64,000 bases of DNA, taken from NCBI GenBank assembly GCA_026413225.1, contig JAPMTP010000086.1, positions 151,216 through 215,215 of the forward strand, written 5' to 3'. Under the pieces are notes generated by a model that was not told where the DNA came from, did no database searches, and saw only the letters and a list, made by a program, of their open reading frames with translations. Source of the stretch: Otis tarda. Its lineage: Eukaryota; Chordata; Aves; Otidiformes; Otididae. Below are positions 13,307-23,279 of the stretch, one piece after another; position 1 is the first letter of the stretch, and every line of letters begins with the position of its first letter. The position numbers and the translations under genes are program-made.

Positions 13307-14451
13307 TGTCGTAGTTCAGCTCTGATCAGGACCAGACTACGCAGTCTCTCTCTCACTCCCCCCACCCTCCGAAAGAACAGGGAGAGAAAATATAAGGAAA
13401 AACGGCTCGAGGTTTTAGATAAGGACGGGGAGAAATCCTTAAAGTTACCGTCACGGGCAAAACAGACTCGACTTGGGGAAAACTATTCATTTATTACTAC
13501 AAACAGCAGGATAATGAGACAGAGAACAAGATAACCTCCATCCACCCCTCCCTCTTCCCAAGCTTAACTTTATCTCTACTACCTTCCCCCCCCGAGCGGC
13601 ACAGGGGGGAAGAGGGAATGGGGGTTGCAGTCAGTTCATCATACGTTGTTTCACGCCGCTGCTTCATGGTCGGGGGAAGAACTCCTCACATTCCTCCCCT
13701 GCTCCATCATGGGGTCCCACCCCTACGCCACAGTCCTTCGTGGAACTGCTCCGGCGTGGGTCATCTCTTCCACAGAGTGCAGTCTCTCCAGAACGGCTGT
13801 CCCAGCGGGCCCTCCACGGGCCACAGCCGCCTTCAGGCATCCACCTCCCCCGGTACGGGGTCCTTCACGGGCTCCAAGTGGATCTCTGCTCCTCCGTGCA
13901 CCTCCATGGGCTGCAGGGGGACAACCTGCTCCACCATGGTCGTCACCACAGGCTGCAGGGGAATCTTGGCTAGGAGCCGCATTACTCCTCCCCCTCCTTT
14001 CTGAACTGACCTTGGCGTCTGCAGCCGTTCCTCACTCACAACAGGGTGGTAGATGTCTCTCAGGATCTTTTTACATCTTATTCACTTCTCATCTCCTTTC
14101 CACTTCTTGCAGCCGGGCCGGACCAAGTCGGGCCCAGTCGGCTGCCTGGCGAGAGGCCAGAGGGTGAGGCCTGCAAGGCCCATGAGGCCTGCGCCTCCCC
14201 CTCTGCACCTCCGACCCCGCTCAGCTTCTTCACATCTTCTCTTCTCTCTTTTTTTTTTCTGTTTTCCCCTTCTTAATACGTTATCGCAGAGGCGTTATCA
14301 CGGAACATTCTGCTACCAATCGGCTCGACCTTGGCCAGCAGCAGGTCCGCCCTAGGCCCGGCCGAGTCCACTGAACAAAGGGGAGCGACTTCTAGCAGTT
14401 TCCTGCAGAAGCTACCACCTTAGGCCCCCCCTCATTAACAAAACAATGACA
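13307..14451 (-). mobile_element. Solo LTR of an endogenous retrovirus, copy 1 (1145 bp)
   Basis: Seen: a non-satellite insert with ends TGTCG...TGACA (inverted TGTC/GACA termini of the TG...CA type), flanked by ACCAC on both sides. The minus strand carries AATAAA about 180 bp from its 3' end, so the LTR is oriented on the minus strand. No internal retroviral region, primer-binding site, gag, pol or env is present, so it is a solo LTR, the usual product of recombination between two LTRs. Family knowledge: 5-bp duplications fit class III (ERVL-type) elements, and parts of the sequence resemble LTRs I recall from bird genomes; this was not searched. Short open frames inside it look like chance. 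With 14452-17703 it forms the first composite repeat unit. Confidence 0.85.
13490..13495 (-). promoter_or_regulatory. Polyadenylation signal of LTR copy 1
   Basis: AATAAA on the minus strand, 183 bp inside the right-reading start of the insert. It sets the LTR orientation and would mark the R region, leaving about 180 bp for the end of R and U5. Confidence 0.65.
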
Positions 14452-14456
14452 ACCAC
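14452..14456. repeat. Target-site duplication, right, LTR copy 1
   Basis: ACCAC after the TGACA terminus; the satellite unit then resumes with CAGCTGCAC. Confidence 0.85.
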
Positions 14457-17400
14457 CAGCTGCACTTGGGCGCTCCCTGAAAAAAACCCCGAAAAATCAC
14501 GAACTTCGGACCATTGCTCCCACAGCAAAAGGGCCAGACACTCAAGCTCTTGCTGCTCCTCAGCAGCCATTGGCAGTGCACCTACAGCAGCACAGACATT
14601 GCGGCTCCGGGCTTTCCCTGACGAACAGGGCTTCCACGTTTACCACCAGCTGCACATGGGCGCTCCCGGAAAAAAAACCCCAAAAAATCATGAACGTCGG
14701 ACGATTGCTCCCACACCAAAAGTGCCAGCCACTCAAGCTCTTGCTGCCCCTCAGCGGCCATTGGCAGCGCACCTACAGCACCACAGACATTAGGGCTCCG
14801 GGCTTTCCCTGATGAACAGGGCTTCGACCTTTACCACCAGCTGCACCATGGAGCTCTCTGAAAAAAAAACCCAAAAAATCACGAACTTCGGACCATTGCT
14901 CCCACAGCAAAAGGGCCAGCCACTCAAGCTCTTGCTGCTCCAGAGCGGCCATTGGCAGTGCACCTACAGCAGCACAGACATTGGGGCTCCGGGCTTTCCC
15001 TGACGAACAGGGCTTCGATGTATACCACCAGCTGCACCAGGGCGCTCACTGAAACAAAACCCCAAAAAATCACGAACGTCGGACGATTGATCCCACACCA
15101 AAAGTGCCAGCCACTCAAGCTCTTGCTGCTCCTCAGCGGCCATTGGCAGTGCACCTACAGCAGCACAGACATTGGGGCTCCGGGCTTTCCCTGACGAACA
15201 GGGCTTCGACGTTTACCACCAGCTGCACCATGGAGCTCTTTAAAAAAAAAACCCAAAAAATCACGAACGTCAGACGATTGCTCCCACACAAAAAGTGCCA
15301 GCCACTCAAGCTCTTGCTGTTCCTCAGCTGCCATTGGCAGCGCACCTACAGCAGCACAGACATTGGGGCTCCTGGCTTTCCCTGACGAACAGGGCTTTGA
15401 CGTATACCACCAGCTGCACGTGGGCGCCCCGTGAAGAAGAATCCGCGAAAAATCATGAACGTCGGACGATTGCTCCCACACCAAAAGTGCCAGCCACTCA
15501 AGCTCTTGCTGCTCCTCAGCGGCCATTGGCAGTGCACCTACAGCAGCACACACATTGGGGCTCCGGGCTTTCCCTGACGAACAGGGCTTCGACGTTTACC
15601 ACCAGTTGCACCAGGGCGCCCCCTGAAAAAAAACCCCAAAAAATCACAAACGTTGGACCATTGCTCCCACACCAAAAGTGCCAGACACTCAAGCTCTTGC
15701 TGCCCCTCAGCGGCCATTGGCAGTGCACCTACAGCAGCACAGACATTGGGGCTCCGGGCTTTCTCTGACGAACAGGCCTTCGACGTATACCATGAGCTGC
15801 ACCGGGGCGCTCACTGAAAAAAAAACCCAAAAAATCACGAACGTCGGACGATTGCTCCCACACCAAAAGTGCCAGCCACTCAAGCTCTTGCTGCTCCTCA
15901 GCGGCCATTGGCATTGAACCTACAGCAGCACAGACATTATGGCTCCGGGCTTTCCCTGACGAACAGGGCTTCGACGTTTACCACCAGCTGCACGTGGGCG
16001 CTCCCGGAAAAAAAACCACAAAAAATCACGAACGTCGGACGATTTCACCCACACCAAAAGTGCCAGCCACTCAAGCTCTTGCTGCTCCTCAGCGGCCATT
16101 GGCAGCGCACCTACAGCAGCACAGACATTGGGGCTCCGGGCTTTCGCTGAGGAGCAGGGCTTCGACGTTTGCCACCAGGTTCACGTGGGCGCACCCTGAA
16201 AAAAAAAACCCCGAAAAATTACGAACTTCGGACGATTGTACCCACACCAAAAGTGCCAGCCACTCAAGCTCTTGCTGCTCCTCAGCGGCCATTGGCAGCG
16301 CACCTACAGCACCACAGACACTGAGGCTCCGGGCTTTCCCTGACGAACAGGGCTTTGACGTATACCACCAGCTGCACGTGGGCGCGCCCTGAAAAAAAAA
16401 CTCGAAAAGTCACGAACGTCGGACCATTGCTCCCACACCAAAAGGGCCAGACACTCAAGCTCTTGCTGCTCCTCAGCGGTCATTGGCAGTGCACCTACAG
16501 CACCACAGACATTGGGGTTTCGGGCTTTCCCTGACGAAGAGGGCTTCGACGTATACCACCAGCTCTACCAGGGCGCTCACTAAAAAAAACCCCAATAAAT
16601 CACGAACGTCGGACCATTGCTCCCACACCAAAAGGGCCAGACACTCAAGCTCTTTTTGCTCCTCAGCGGTCATTCACAGTGCACCTACAGCAGCACAGTC
16701 ATTGGGGTCCGGGCTTTCCCTGAGGAGCAGGGCTTCGACGTCTGCCACCAGGTGCACCGGGGCGCTCACTGAAAAAAAAAACCCCTTAAAAATTACGAAC
16801 TTCGGACGATTGTACCCACACCAAAAGTGCCAGCCACTCAAGCTCTTGCTGCTCCTCAGCGGCCATTGGCAGCGCACCTACAGCAGCACAGACATTGGGG
16901 CTCCGGCCTTTCCCTGAGGAGCAGGGCTTCAACGTTTGCCACCAGGTGCACCTGGGCGCCCCCTAAAAATAACCCCAAAATATCACAAACGTCGGACGAT
17001 TGCTCCCACACCAAAAGTGCCAGCCACTCAAGCTCTTGCTGCTCCTCAGCGGCCACTGGAAGCGCACCTACAGCAGCACAGACATTGGGGCTCCGGGCTT
17101 TCCCTGACGAACAGGGCTTCGACCTTGCCACCAGCTGAACGTGGGCGCACCCTGAAAAACAACAACAAAAAATCACGAACGTCAGACCATTGCTCCCACA
17201 CCAAAAGTGCCAGCCACTCAAGCTCTTGCTGCTCCTCAGTGGCCATTGGTAGCGCACCTAGAGCACCACAGACATTGGGGCTCCGGGCTTTCCCTGACGA
17301 ACAGGGCTTCCACGTTTACCACCGTCTACACGTGGGGGCCCACTGAAAACAACCCCGAATAATCACGAACGTCAGACGATTGCTCCCACACCAAAAGTGC

Positions 17401-17698
17401 CAGCCACTCAAGCTCTTGCTGCTCCTCAGCGGCCATTGGCAGTGCACCTACAGCAGCACAGACATTGGGGCTCTGGGCTTTCCCTGACGAACAGGGCTTC
17501 GACGTTTACCACCAGCTACACGTGGGAGGCCCCTGAAAAAATACCCCGAAAAATCATGAACGTCGGACCATTGCTCCCACACCAAAAGTGCCAGCCACTC
17601 AAGCTCTTGCTGCTCCTCAGCGGCCATTGGCATTGCACCTACAGCAGCACAGACATTGGGGCTCCGGGCTTTCCCTGACGAACAGGGCTTAGACGTTT

Positions 17699-17703
17699 AC
17701 CAC
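17699..17703. repeat. Target-site duplication, left, LTR copy 2
   Basis: ACCAC before TGTCG, at the same unit position as in copy 1. Confidence 0.85.
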
Positions 17704-18845
17704 TGTCGTAGTTCAGCTCTGATCAGGACCAGACTACGCAGTCTCTCTCTCACTCCCCCCACCCTCCGAAAGAACAGGGAGAGAAAATATAAGGAAAAAC
17801 GGCTCGAGGTTTTAGATAAGGACGGGGAGAAATCCTTAAAGTTACCGTCACGGGCAAAACAGACTCGACTTGGGGAAAACTATTCATTTATTACTACAAA
17901 CAGCAGGATAATGAGACAGAGAACAAGATAACCTCCATCCACCCCTCCCTCTTCCCAAGCTTAACTTTATCTCTACTACCTTCCCCCCCGAGCGGCACAG
18001 GGGGGAAGAGGGAATGGGGGTTGCAGTCAGTTCATCATACGTTGTTTCACGCCGCTGCTTCATGGTCGGGGGAAGAACTCCTCACATTCCTCCCCTGCTC
18101 CATCATGGGGTCCCACCCCTACGCCACAGTCCTTCGTGGAACTGCTCCGGCGTGGGTCATCTCTTCCACAGAGTGCAGTCTCTCCAGAACGGCTGTCCCA
18201 GCGGGCCCTCCACGGGCCACAGCCGCCTTCAGGCATCCACCTCCCCCGGTACGGGGTCCTTCACGGGCTCCAAGTGGATCTCTGCTCCTCCGTGCACCTC
18301 CATGGGCTGCAGGGGGACAACCTGCTCCACCATGGTCGTCACCACAGGCTGCAGGGGAATCTTGGCTAGGAGCCGCATTACTCCTCCCCCTCCTTTCTGA
18401 ACTGACCTTGGCGTCTGCAGCCGTTCCTCACTCACAACAGGGTGGTAGATGTCTCTCAGGATCTTTTTACATCTTATTCACTTCTCATCTCCTTTCCACT
18501 TCTTGCAGCCGGGCCGGACCAAGTCGGGCCCAGTCGGCTGCCTGGCGAGAGGCCAGAGGGTGAGGCCTGCAAGGCCCATGAGGCCAGCGCCTCCCCCTCT
18601 GCAACTCCGACCCCGCTCAGCTTCTTCACATCTTCTCTTCTCTCTTTTTTTTTCTGTTTTCCCCTTCTTAATACGTTATCGCAGAGGCGTTATCACGGAA
18701 CATTCTGCTACCAATCGGCTCGACCTTGGCCAGCAGCAGGTCCGCCCTAGGCCCGGCCGAGTCCACTGAACAAAGGGGAGCGACTTCTAGCAGTTTCCTG
18801 CAGAAGCTACCACCTTAGGCCCCCCTCATTAACAAAACAATGACA
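17704..18845 (-). mobile_element. Solo LTR, copy 2 (1142 bp)
   Basis: Nearly identical to copy 1; the differences I see are mainly shorter C- and T-runs and a few substitutions such as GAGGCCAGCG for GAGGCCTGCG, a change shared with copy 3. It has the same ends, the same ACCAC flanks and the same last satellite unit before it (GGGCTTAGACG). The match of insertion site and flanks means it arose by duplication of the LTR-bearing segment, not by a second integration. Confidence 0.85.
17887..17892 (-). promoter_or_regulatory. Polyadenylation signal of LTR copy 2
   Basis: AATAAA on the minus strand at the same offset (183 bp) as in copy 1. Confidence 0.65.
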
Positions 18846-18850
18846 ACCAC
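18846..18850. repeat. Target-site duplication, right, LTR copy 2
   Basis: ACCAC followed by CAGCTGCAC of the resumed satellite unit. Confidence 0.85.
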
Positions 18851-19636
18851 CAGCTGCACTTGGGCGCTCCCTGAAAAAAACCCCGAAAAATCACGAACTT
18901 CGGACCATTGCTCCCACAGCAAAAGGGCCAGACACTCAAGCTCTTGCTGCTCCTCAGCAGCCATTGGCAGTGCACCTACAGCAGCACAGACATTGCGGCT
19001 CCGGGCTTTCCCTGACGAACAGGGCTTCCACGTTTACCACCAGCTGCACATGGGCGCTCCCGGAAAAAAAACCCCAAAAAATCATGAACGTCGGACGATT
19101 GCTCCCACACCAAAAGTGCCAGCCACTCAAGCTCTTGCTGCCCCTCAGCGGCCATTGGCAGCGCACCTACAGCACCACAGACATTAGGGCTCCGGGCTTT
19201 CCCTGATGAACAGGGCTTCGACCTTTACCACCAGCTGCACCATGGAGCTCTCTGAAAAAAAAAACCCAAAAATCACGAACTTCGGACCATTGCTCCCACA
19301 GCAAAAGGGCCAGCCACTCAAGCTCTTGCTGCTCCAGAGCGGCCATTGGCAGTGCACCTACAGCAGCACAGACATTGGGGCTCCGGGCTTTCCCTGACGA
19401 ACAGGGCTTCGATGTATACCACCAGCTGCACCAGGGCGCTCACTGAAACAAAACCCCAAAAAATCACGAACGTCGGACGATTGATCCCACACCAAAAGTG
19501 CCAGCCACTCAAGCTCTTGCTGCTCCTCAGCGGCCATTGGCAGTGCACCTACAGCAGCACAGACATTGGGGCTCCGGGCTTTCCCTGACGAACAGGGCTT
19601 CGACGTTTACCACCAGCTGCACCATGGAGCTCTCTG

Positions 19637-19661
19637 AAAAAAAAAAAAAAAAAAAAAAAAA
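19637..19661 (+). repeat. A25 homopolymer in a satellite unit
   Basis: The terminal A-run of this unit is 25 bases long. The equivalent units after LTR copy 1 (about 15242) and near 25022 have only 9-10 A. It is either a replication-slippage expansion or a sequencing and consensus artefact. Confidence 0.9.
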
Positions 19662-22114
19662 CCCAAAAAATCACGAACGTCAGACGATTGCTCCCACACA
19701 AAAAGTGCCAGCCACTCAAGCTCTTGCTGTTCCTCAGCTGCCATTGGCAGCGCACCTACAGCAGCACAGACATTGGGGCTCCTGGCTTTCCCTGACGAAC
19801 AGGGCTTTGACGTATACCACCAGCTGCACGTAGGGCGCCCCGTGAAGAAGAATCCGCGAAAAATCATGAACGTCGGACGATTGCTCCCACACCAAAAGTG
19901 CCAGCCACTCAAGCTCTTGCTGCTCCTCAGCGGCCATTGGCAGTGCACCTACAGCAGCACACACATTGGGGCTCCGGGCTTTCCCTGACGAACAGGGCTT
20001 CGACGTTTACCACCAGTTGCACCAGGGCGCCCCCTGAAAAAAAACCCCAAAAAATCACAAACGTTGGACCATTGCTCCCACACCAAAAGTGCCAGACACT
20101 CAAGCTCTTGCTGCCCCTCAGCGGCCATTGGCAGTGCACCTACAGCAGCACAGACATTGGGGCTCCGGGCTTTCTCTGACGAACAGGCCTTCGACGTATA
20201 CCATGAGCTGCACCGGGGCGCTCACTGAAAAAAAAACCCAAAAAATCACGAACGTCGGACGATTGCTCCCACACCAAAAGTGCCAGCCACTTCAAGCTCT
20301 TGCTGCTCCTCAGCGGCCATTGGCATTGAACCTACAGCAGCACAGACATTATGGCTCCGGGCTTTCCCTGACGAACAGGGCTTCGACGTTTACCACCAGC
20401 TGCACGTGGGCGCTCCCGGAAAAAAAAACCACAAAAAATCACGAACGTCGGACGATTTCACCCACACCAAAAGTGCCAGCCACTCAAGCTCTTGCTGCTC
20501 CTCAGCGGCCATTGGCAGCGCACCTACAGCAGCACAGACATTGGGGCTCCGGGCTTTCGCTGAGGAGCAGGGCTTCGAGCGTTTGCCACCAGGTTCACGT
20601 GGGCGCCCCCCTGAAAAAAAAAACCCCGAAAATTACGAACTTCGGACGATTGTACCCACACCAAAAGTGCCAGCCACTCAAGCTCTTGCTGCTCCTCAGC
20701 GGCCATTGGCAGCGCACCTACAGCACCACAGACACTGAGGCTCCGGGCTTTCCCTGACGAACAGGGCTTTGACGTATACCACCAGCTGCACGTGGGCGCG
20801 CCCTGAAAAAAAAAACTCGAAAAGTCACGAACGTCGGACCATTGCTCCCACACCAAAAGGGCCAGACACTCAAGCTCTTGCTGCTCCTCAGCGGTCATTG
20901 GCAGTGCACCTACAGCACCACAGACATTGGGGTTTCGGGCTTTCCCCTGACGAAGAGGGCTTCGACGTATACCACCAGCTCTACCAGGGCGCTCACTAAA
21001 AAAAACCCCAATAAATCACGAACGTCGGACCATTGCTCCCACACCAAAAGGGCCAGACACTCAAGCTCTTTGCTCCTCAGCGGTCATTCACAGTGCACCT
21101 ACAGCAGCACAGTCATTGGGGTCCGGGCTTTCCCTGAGGAGCAGGGCTTCGACGTCTGCCACCAGGTGCACCGGGGCGCTCACTGAAAAAAAAAAACCCC
21201 TTAAAAATTACGAACTTCGGACGATTGTACCCACACCAAAAGTGCCAGCCACTCAGCTCTTGCTGCTCCTCAGCGGCCATTGGCAGCGCACCCTACAGCA
21301 GCACAGACATTGGGGCTCCGGCCTTTCCCTGAGGAGCAGGGCTTCAACGTTTGCCACCAGGTGCACCTGGGCGCCCCCTAAAAAAAACCCCAAAATATCA
21401 CAAACGTCGGACGATTGCTCCCACACCAAAAGTGCCAGCCACTCAAGCTCTTGCTGCTCCTCAGCGGCCACTGGAAGCGCACCTACAGCAGCACAGACAT
21501 TGGGGCTCCGGGCTTTCCCTGACGAACAGGGCTTCGACCTTGCCACCAGCTGCACGTGGGCGCACCCTGAAAAAAAACAACAAAAAATCACGAACGTCAG
21601 ACCATTGCTCCCACACCAAAAGTGCCAGCCACTCATGCTCTTGCTGCTCCTCAGTGGCCATTGGTAGCGCACGTAGAGCACCACAGACATTGGGGCTCCG
21701 GGCTTTCCCTGACGAACAGGGCTTCCACGTTTACCACCGTCTACACGTGGGGGCCCACTGGAAAACAACCCCGAATAATCACGAACGTCAGACGATTGCT
21801 CCCACACCAAAAGTGCCAGCCACTCAAGCTCTTGCTGCTCCTCAGCGGCCATTGGCAGTGCACCTACAGCAGCACAGACATTGGGGCTCTGGGCTTTCCC
21901 TCACGAACAGGGCTTCGACGTTTACCACCAGCTACACGTGGGAGGCCCCTGAAAAAATACCCCGAAAAATCATGAACGTCGGACCATTGCTCCCACACCA
22001 AAAGTGCCAGCCACTCAAGCTCTTGCTGCTCCTCAGCGGCCATTGGCAGTGCACCTACAGCAGCACAGACATTGGGGCTCCGGGCTTTCCCTGACGAACA
22101 GGGCTTAGACGTTT

Positions 22115-22119
22115 ACCAC
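22115..22119. repeat. Target-site duplication, left, LTR copy 3
   Basis: ACCAC before TGTCG; the preceding unit again has the GGGCTTAGACG variant seen at copies 1 and 2. Confidence 0.85.
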
Positions 22120-23274
22120 TGTCGTAGTTCAGCTCTGATCAGGACCAGACTACGCAGTCTCTCTCTCACTCCCCCACCCTCCGAAAGAACAGGGAGAGAA
22201 AATATAAGGAAAAAACGGCTCGAGGTTTTAGATAAGGACGGGGAGAAATCCTTAAAGTTACCGTCACGGGCAAAACAGACTCGACTTGGGGAAAACTATT
22301 CATTTATTACTACAAACAGCAGGATAATGAGACAGAGAACAAGATAACCTCCATCCACCCCTCCCTCTTCCCAAGCTTAACTTTATCCTCTACTACCTTC
22401 CCCCCCCCGAGCGGCACAGGGGGGAAGAGGGAATGGGGTTGCAGTCAGTTCATCATACGTTGTTTCACGCCACTGCTTCATGGTCGGGGGAAGAACTCCT
22501 CACATTCCTCCCCTGCTCTATCATGGGGTCCCACCCCTACGCCACAGTCCTTCGTGGAACTGCTCCGGCGTGGGTCATCTCTTCCACAGAGAGTGCAGTC
22601 TCTCCAGAACGGCTGTCCCAGCGGGCCCTCCACGGGCCACAGCCGCCTTCAGGCATCCACCTCCCCCGGTACGGGGTCCTTCACGGGCTCCAAGTGGATC
22701 TCTGCTCCTCCGTGCACCTCCATGGGCTGCAGGGGGACAACCTGCTCCACCATGGTCGTCACCACAGGCTGCAGGGGAATCTTGGCTAGGAGCCGCATTA
22801 CTCCTCCCTCCTTTCTGAACTGACCTTGGCGTCTGCAGCCGTTCCTCACTCACAACAGGGTGGTAGATGTCTCTCAGGATCTTTTTACATCTTATTCACT
22901 TCCTCATCTCCTTTCCACTTCTTGCAGCCGGGCCGGACTCAAGTCGGGCCCAGTCGGCTGCCTGGCGAGAGGCCAGAGGGTGAGGCCTGCAAGGCCCATG
23001 AGGCCAGCGCCTCCCCCTCTGCACCTCCGACCCCCGCTTCAGCTTCTTCACATCTTCTCTTCTCTCTTTTTTTTTTTCTGTTTTCCCCCTTCTTAATACG
23101 TTATCGCAGAGAGGCGTTATCACGGAACATTCTGCTACCAATCGGCTCGACCTTGGCCAGCAGCAGGTCCGCCCTAGGCCCGGCCGATGTCCACTGAACA
23201 AAGGGGAGCGACTTCTAGCAGTTTCCTGCAGAAGCTACCACCTTAGGCCCCCCCTCATTAACAAAACAATGACA
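22120..23274 (-). mobile_element. Solo LTR, copy 3 (1155 bp, indel-rich)
   Basis: Same LTR, ends and ACCAC flanks as copies 1 and 2, but with about a dozen small insertions or deletions, for example TATCCTCTAC, CACAGAGAGTGCAG, ACTTCCTCATC, GGACTCAAGTC, GCAGAGAGGCG and GCCGATGTCC. Substitutions are few compared with indels. That pattern is unlike ordinary decay of an old LTR and matches the indel-rich satellite to its left, so it may be consensus error. It groups with copies 1 and 2, sharing GGCTCGAGGTTTTAG. Confidence 0.85.
22303..22308 (-). promoter_or_regulatory. Polyadenylation signal of LTR copy 3
   Basis: AATAAA on the minus strand; intact despite the nearby indels. Confidence 0.65.
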
Positions 23275-23279
23275 ACCAC
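23275..23279. repeat. Target-site duplication, right, LTR copy 3
   Basis: ACCAC, then CAGCTGCAC of the resumed satellite unit. Confidence 0.85.

Larger units (their letters stand above)
13307..17703. repeat. Composite unit 1: LTR plus 17 satellite units (4397 bp)
   Basis: The LTR and the satellite that follows it are repeated almost unchanged from 17704. The shared stretch also reaches left of the LTR: about 11472-13306 matches about 15869-17703. Relative to the later composite unit, the sequence left of LTR copy 1 lacks one unit (present at about 16365-16555) and holds another with CACGTGGTCGCCCC (about 12930) that is missing there. Both events are whole-unit changes, consistent with unequal exchange. 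Confidence 0.85.
14452..17703 (+). repeat. 190-bp satellite, forward block B (17 units)
   Basis: Forward-oriented satellite between LTR copies 1 and 2. The first unit resumes exactly where the LTR interrupted it. Characteristic units include CCAGAGCGGCCATTGG (about 14940), GAAGAAGAATCCGCG (about 15434) and the unit with GGCATTGAACCTACAGC (about 15910). The same series follows LTR copy 2. Nothing other than satellite was found. Confidence 0.93.
17704..22119. repeat. Composite unit 2: LTR plus satellite (4416 bp)
   Basis: Second copy of the LTR-plus-satellite unit. It has the same number and order of satellite units as composite unit 1. The extra length comes mainly from a 25-base A-run at 19637 and scattered one-base insertions from there on. 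Confidence 0.85.
18846..22119 (+). repeat. 190-bp satellite, forward block C (17 units)
   Basis: Forward satellite between LTR copies 2 and 3, matching block B unit for unit. From about 19.64 kb onward it shows many one-base indels against block B, such as CCACTTCAAGC (20288), TTCGAGCGTTTG (20574), TTTCCCCTGACG (20941), ACTCAGCTC (21251) and CACCCTACAG (21289). Such changes are rare in the other blocks. Confidence 0.92.

Noticed and set aside
13833..14039. Minus-strand open frame of 68 codons inside the LTR, and plus-strand frames of 77-198 codons there.
   Set aside because: Retroviral LTRs are non-coding apart from rare cases. The frames overlap in several phases, show no recognisable retroviral domain, and several are broken by indels in copy 3.
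14234..14262. Pyrimidine-rich runs in the LTR (CTTCTCTC with a T-run, and C-runs near 13587) as a microsatellite or polypurine tract.
   Set aside because: They are present in all copies at the same place with small length changes and are part of the LTR sequence; nothing follows that would make them a functional polypurine tract.
13307..14451. A full-length retrotransposon or DNA transposon in place of a solo LTR.
   Set aside because: At 1.1 kb it has no internal pair of direct repeats, primer-binding site, polypurine tract next to a second LTR, reverse transcriptase or transposase. TG...CA ends, a 5-bp duplication and a poly(A) signal fit a single LTR.
20624..20639. A closer CENP-B-box match on the minus strand (TTCGTAATTTTCGGGG) with correct TTCG-to-CGGG spacing.
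   Set aside because: It still lacks the essential A, and it lies in the indel-rich stretch where one missing base probably creates the spacing.
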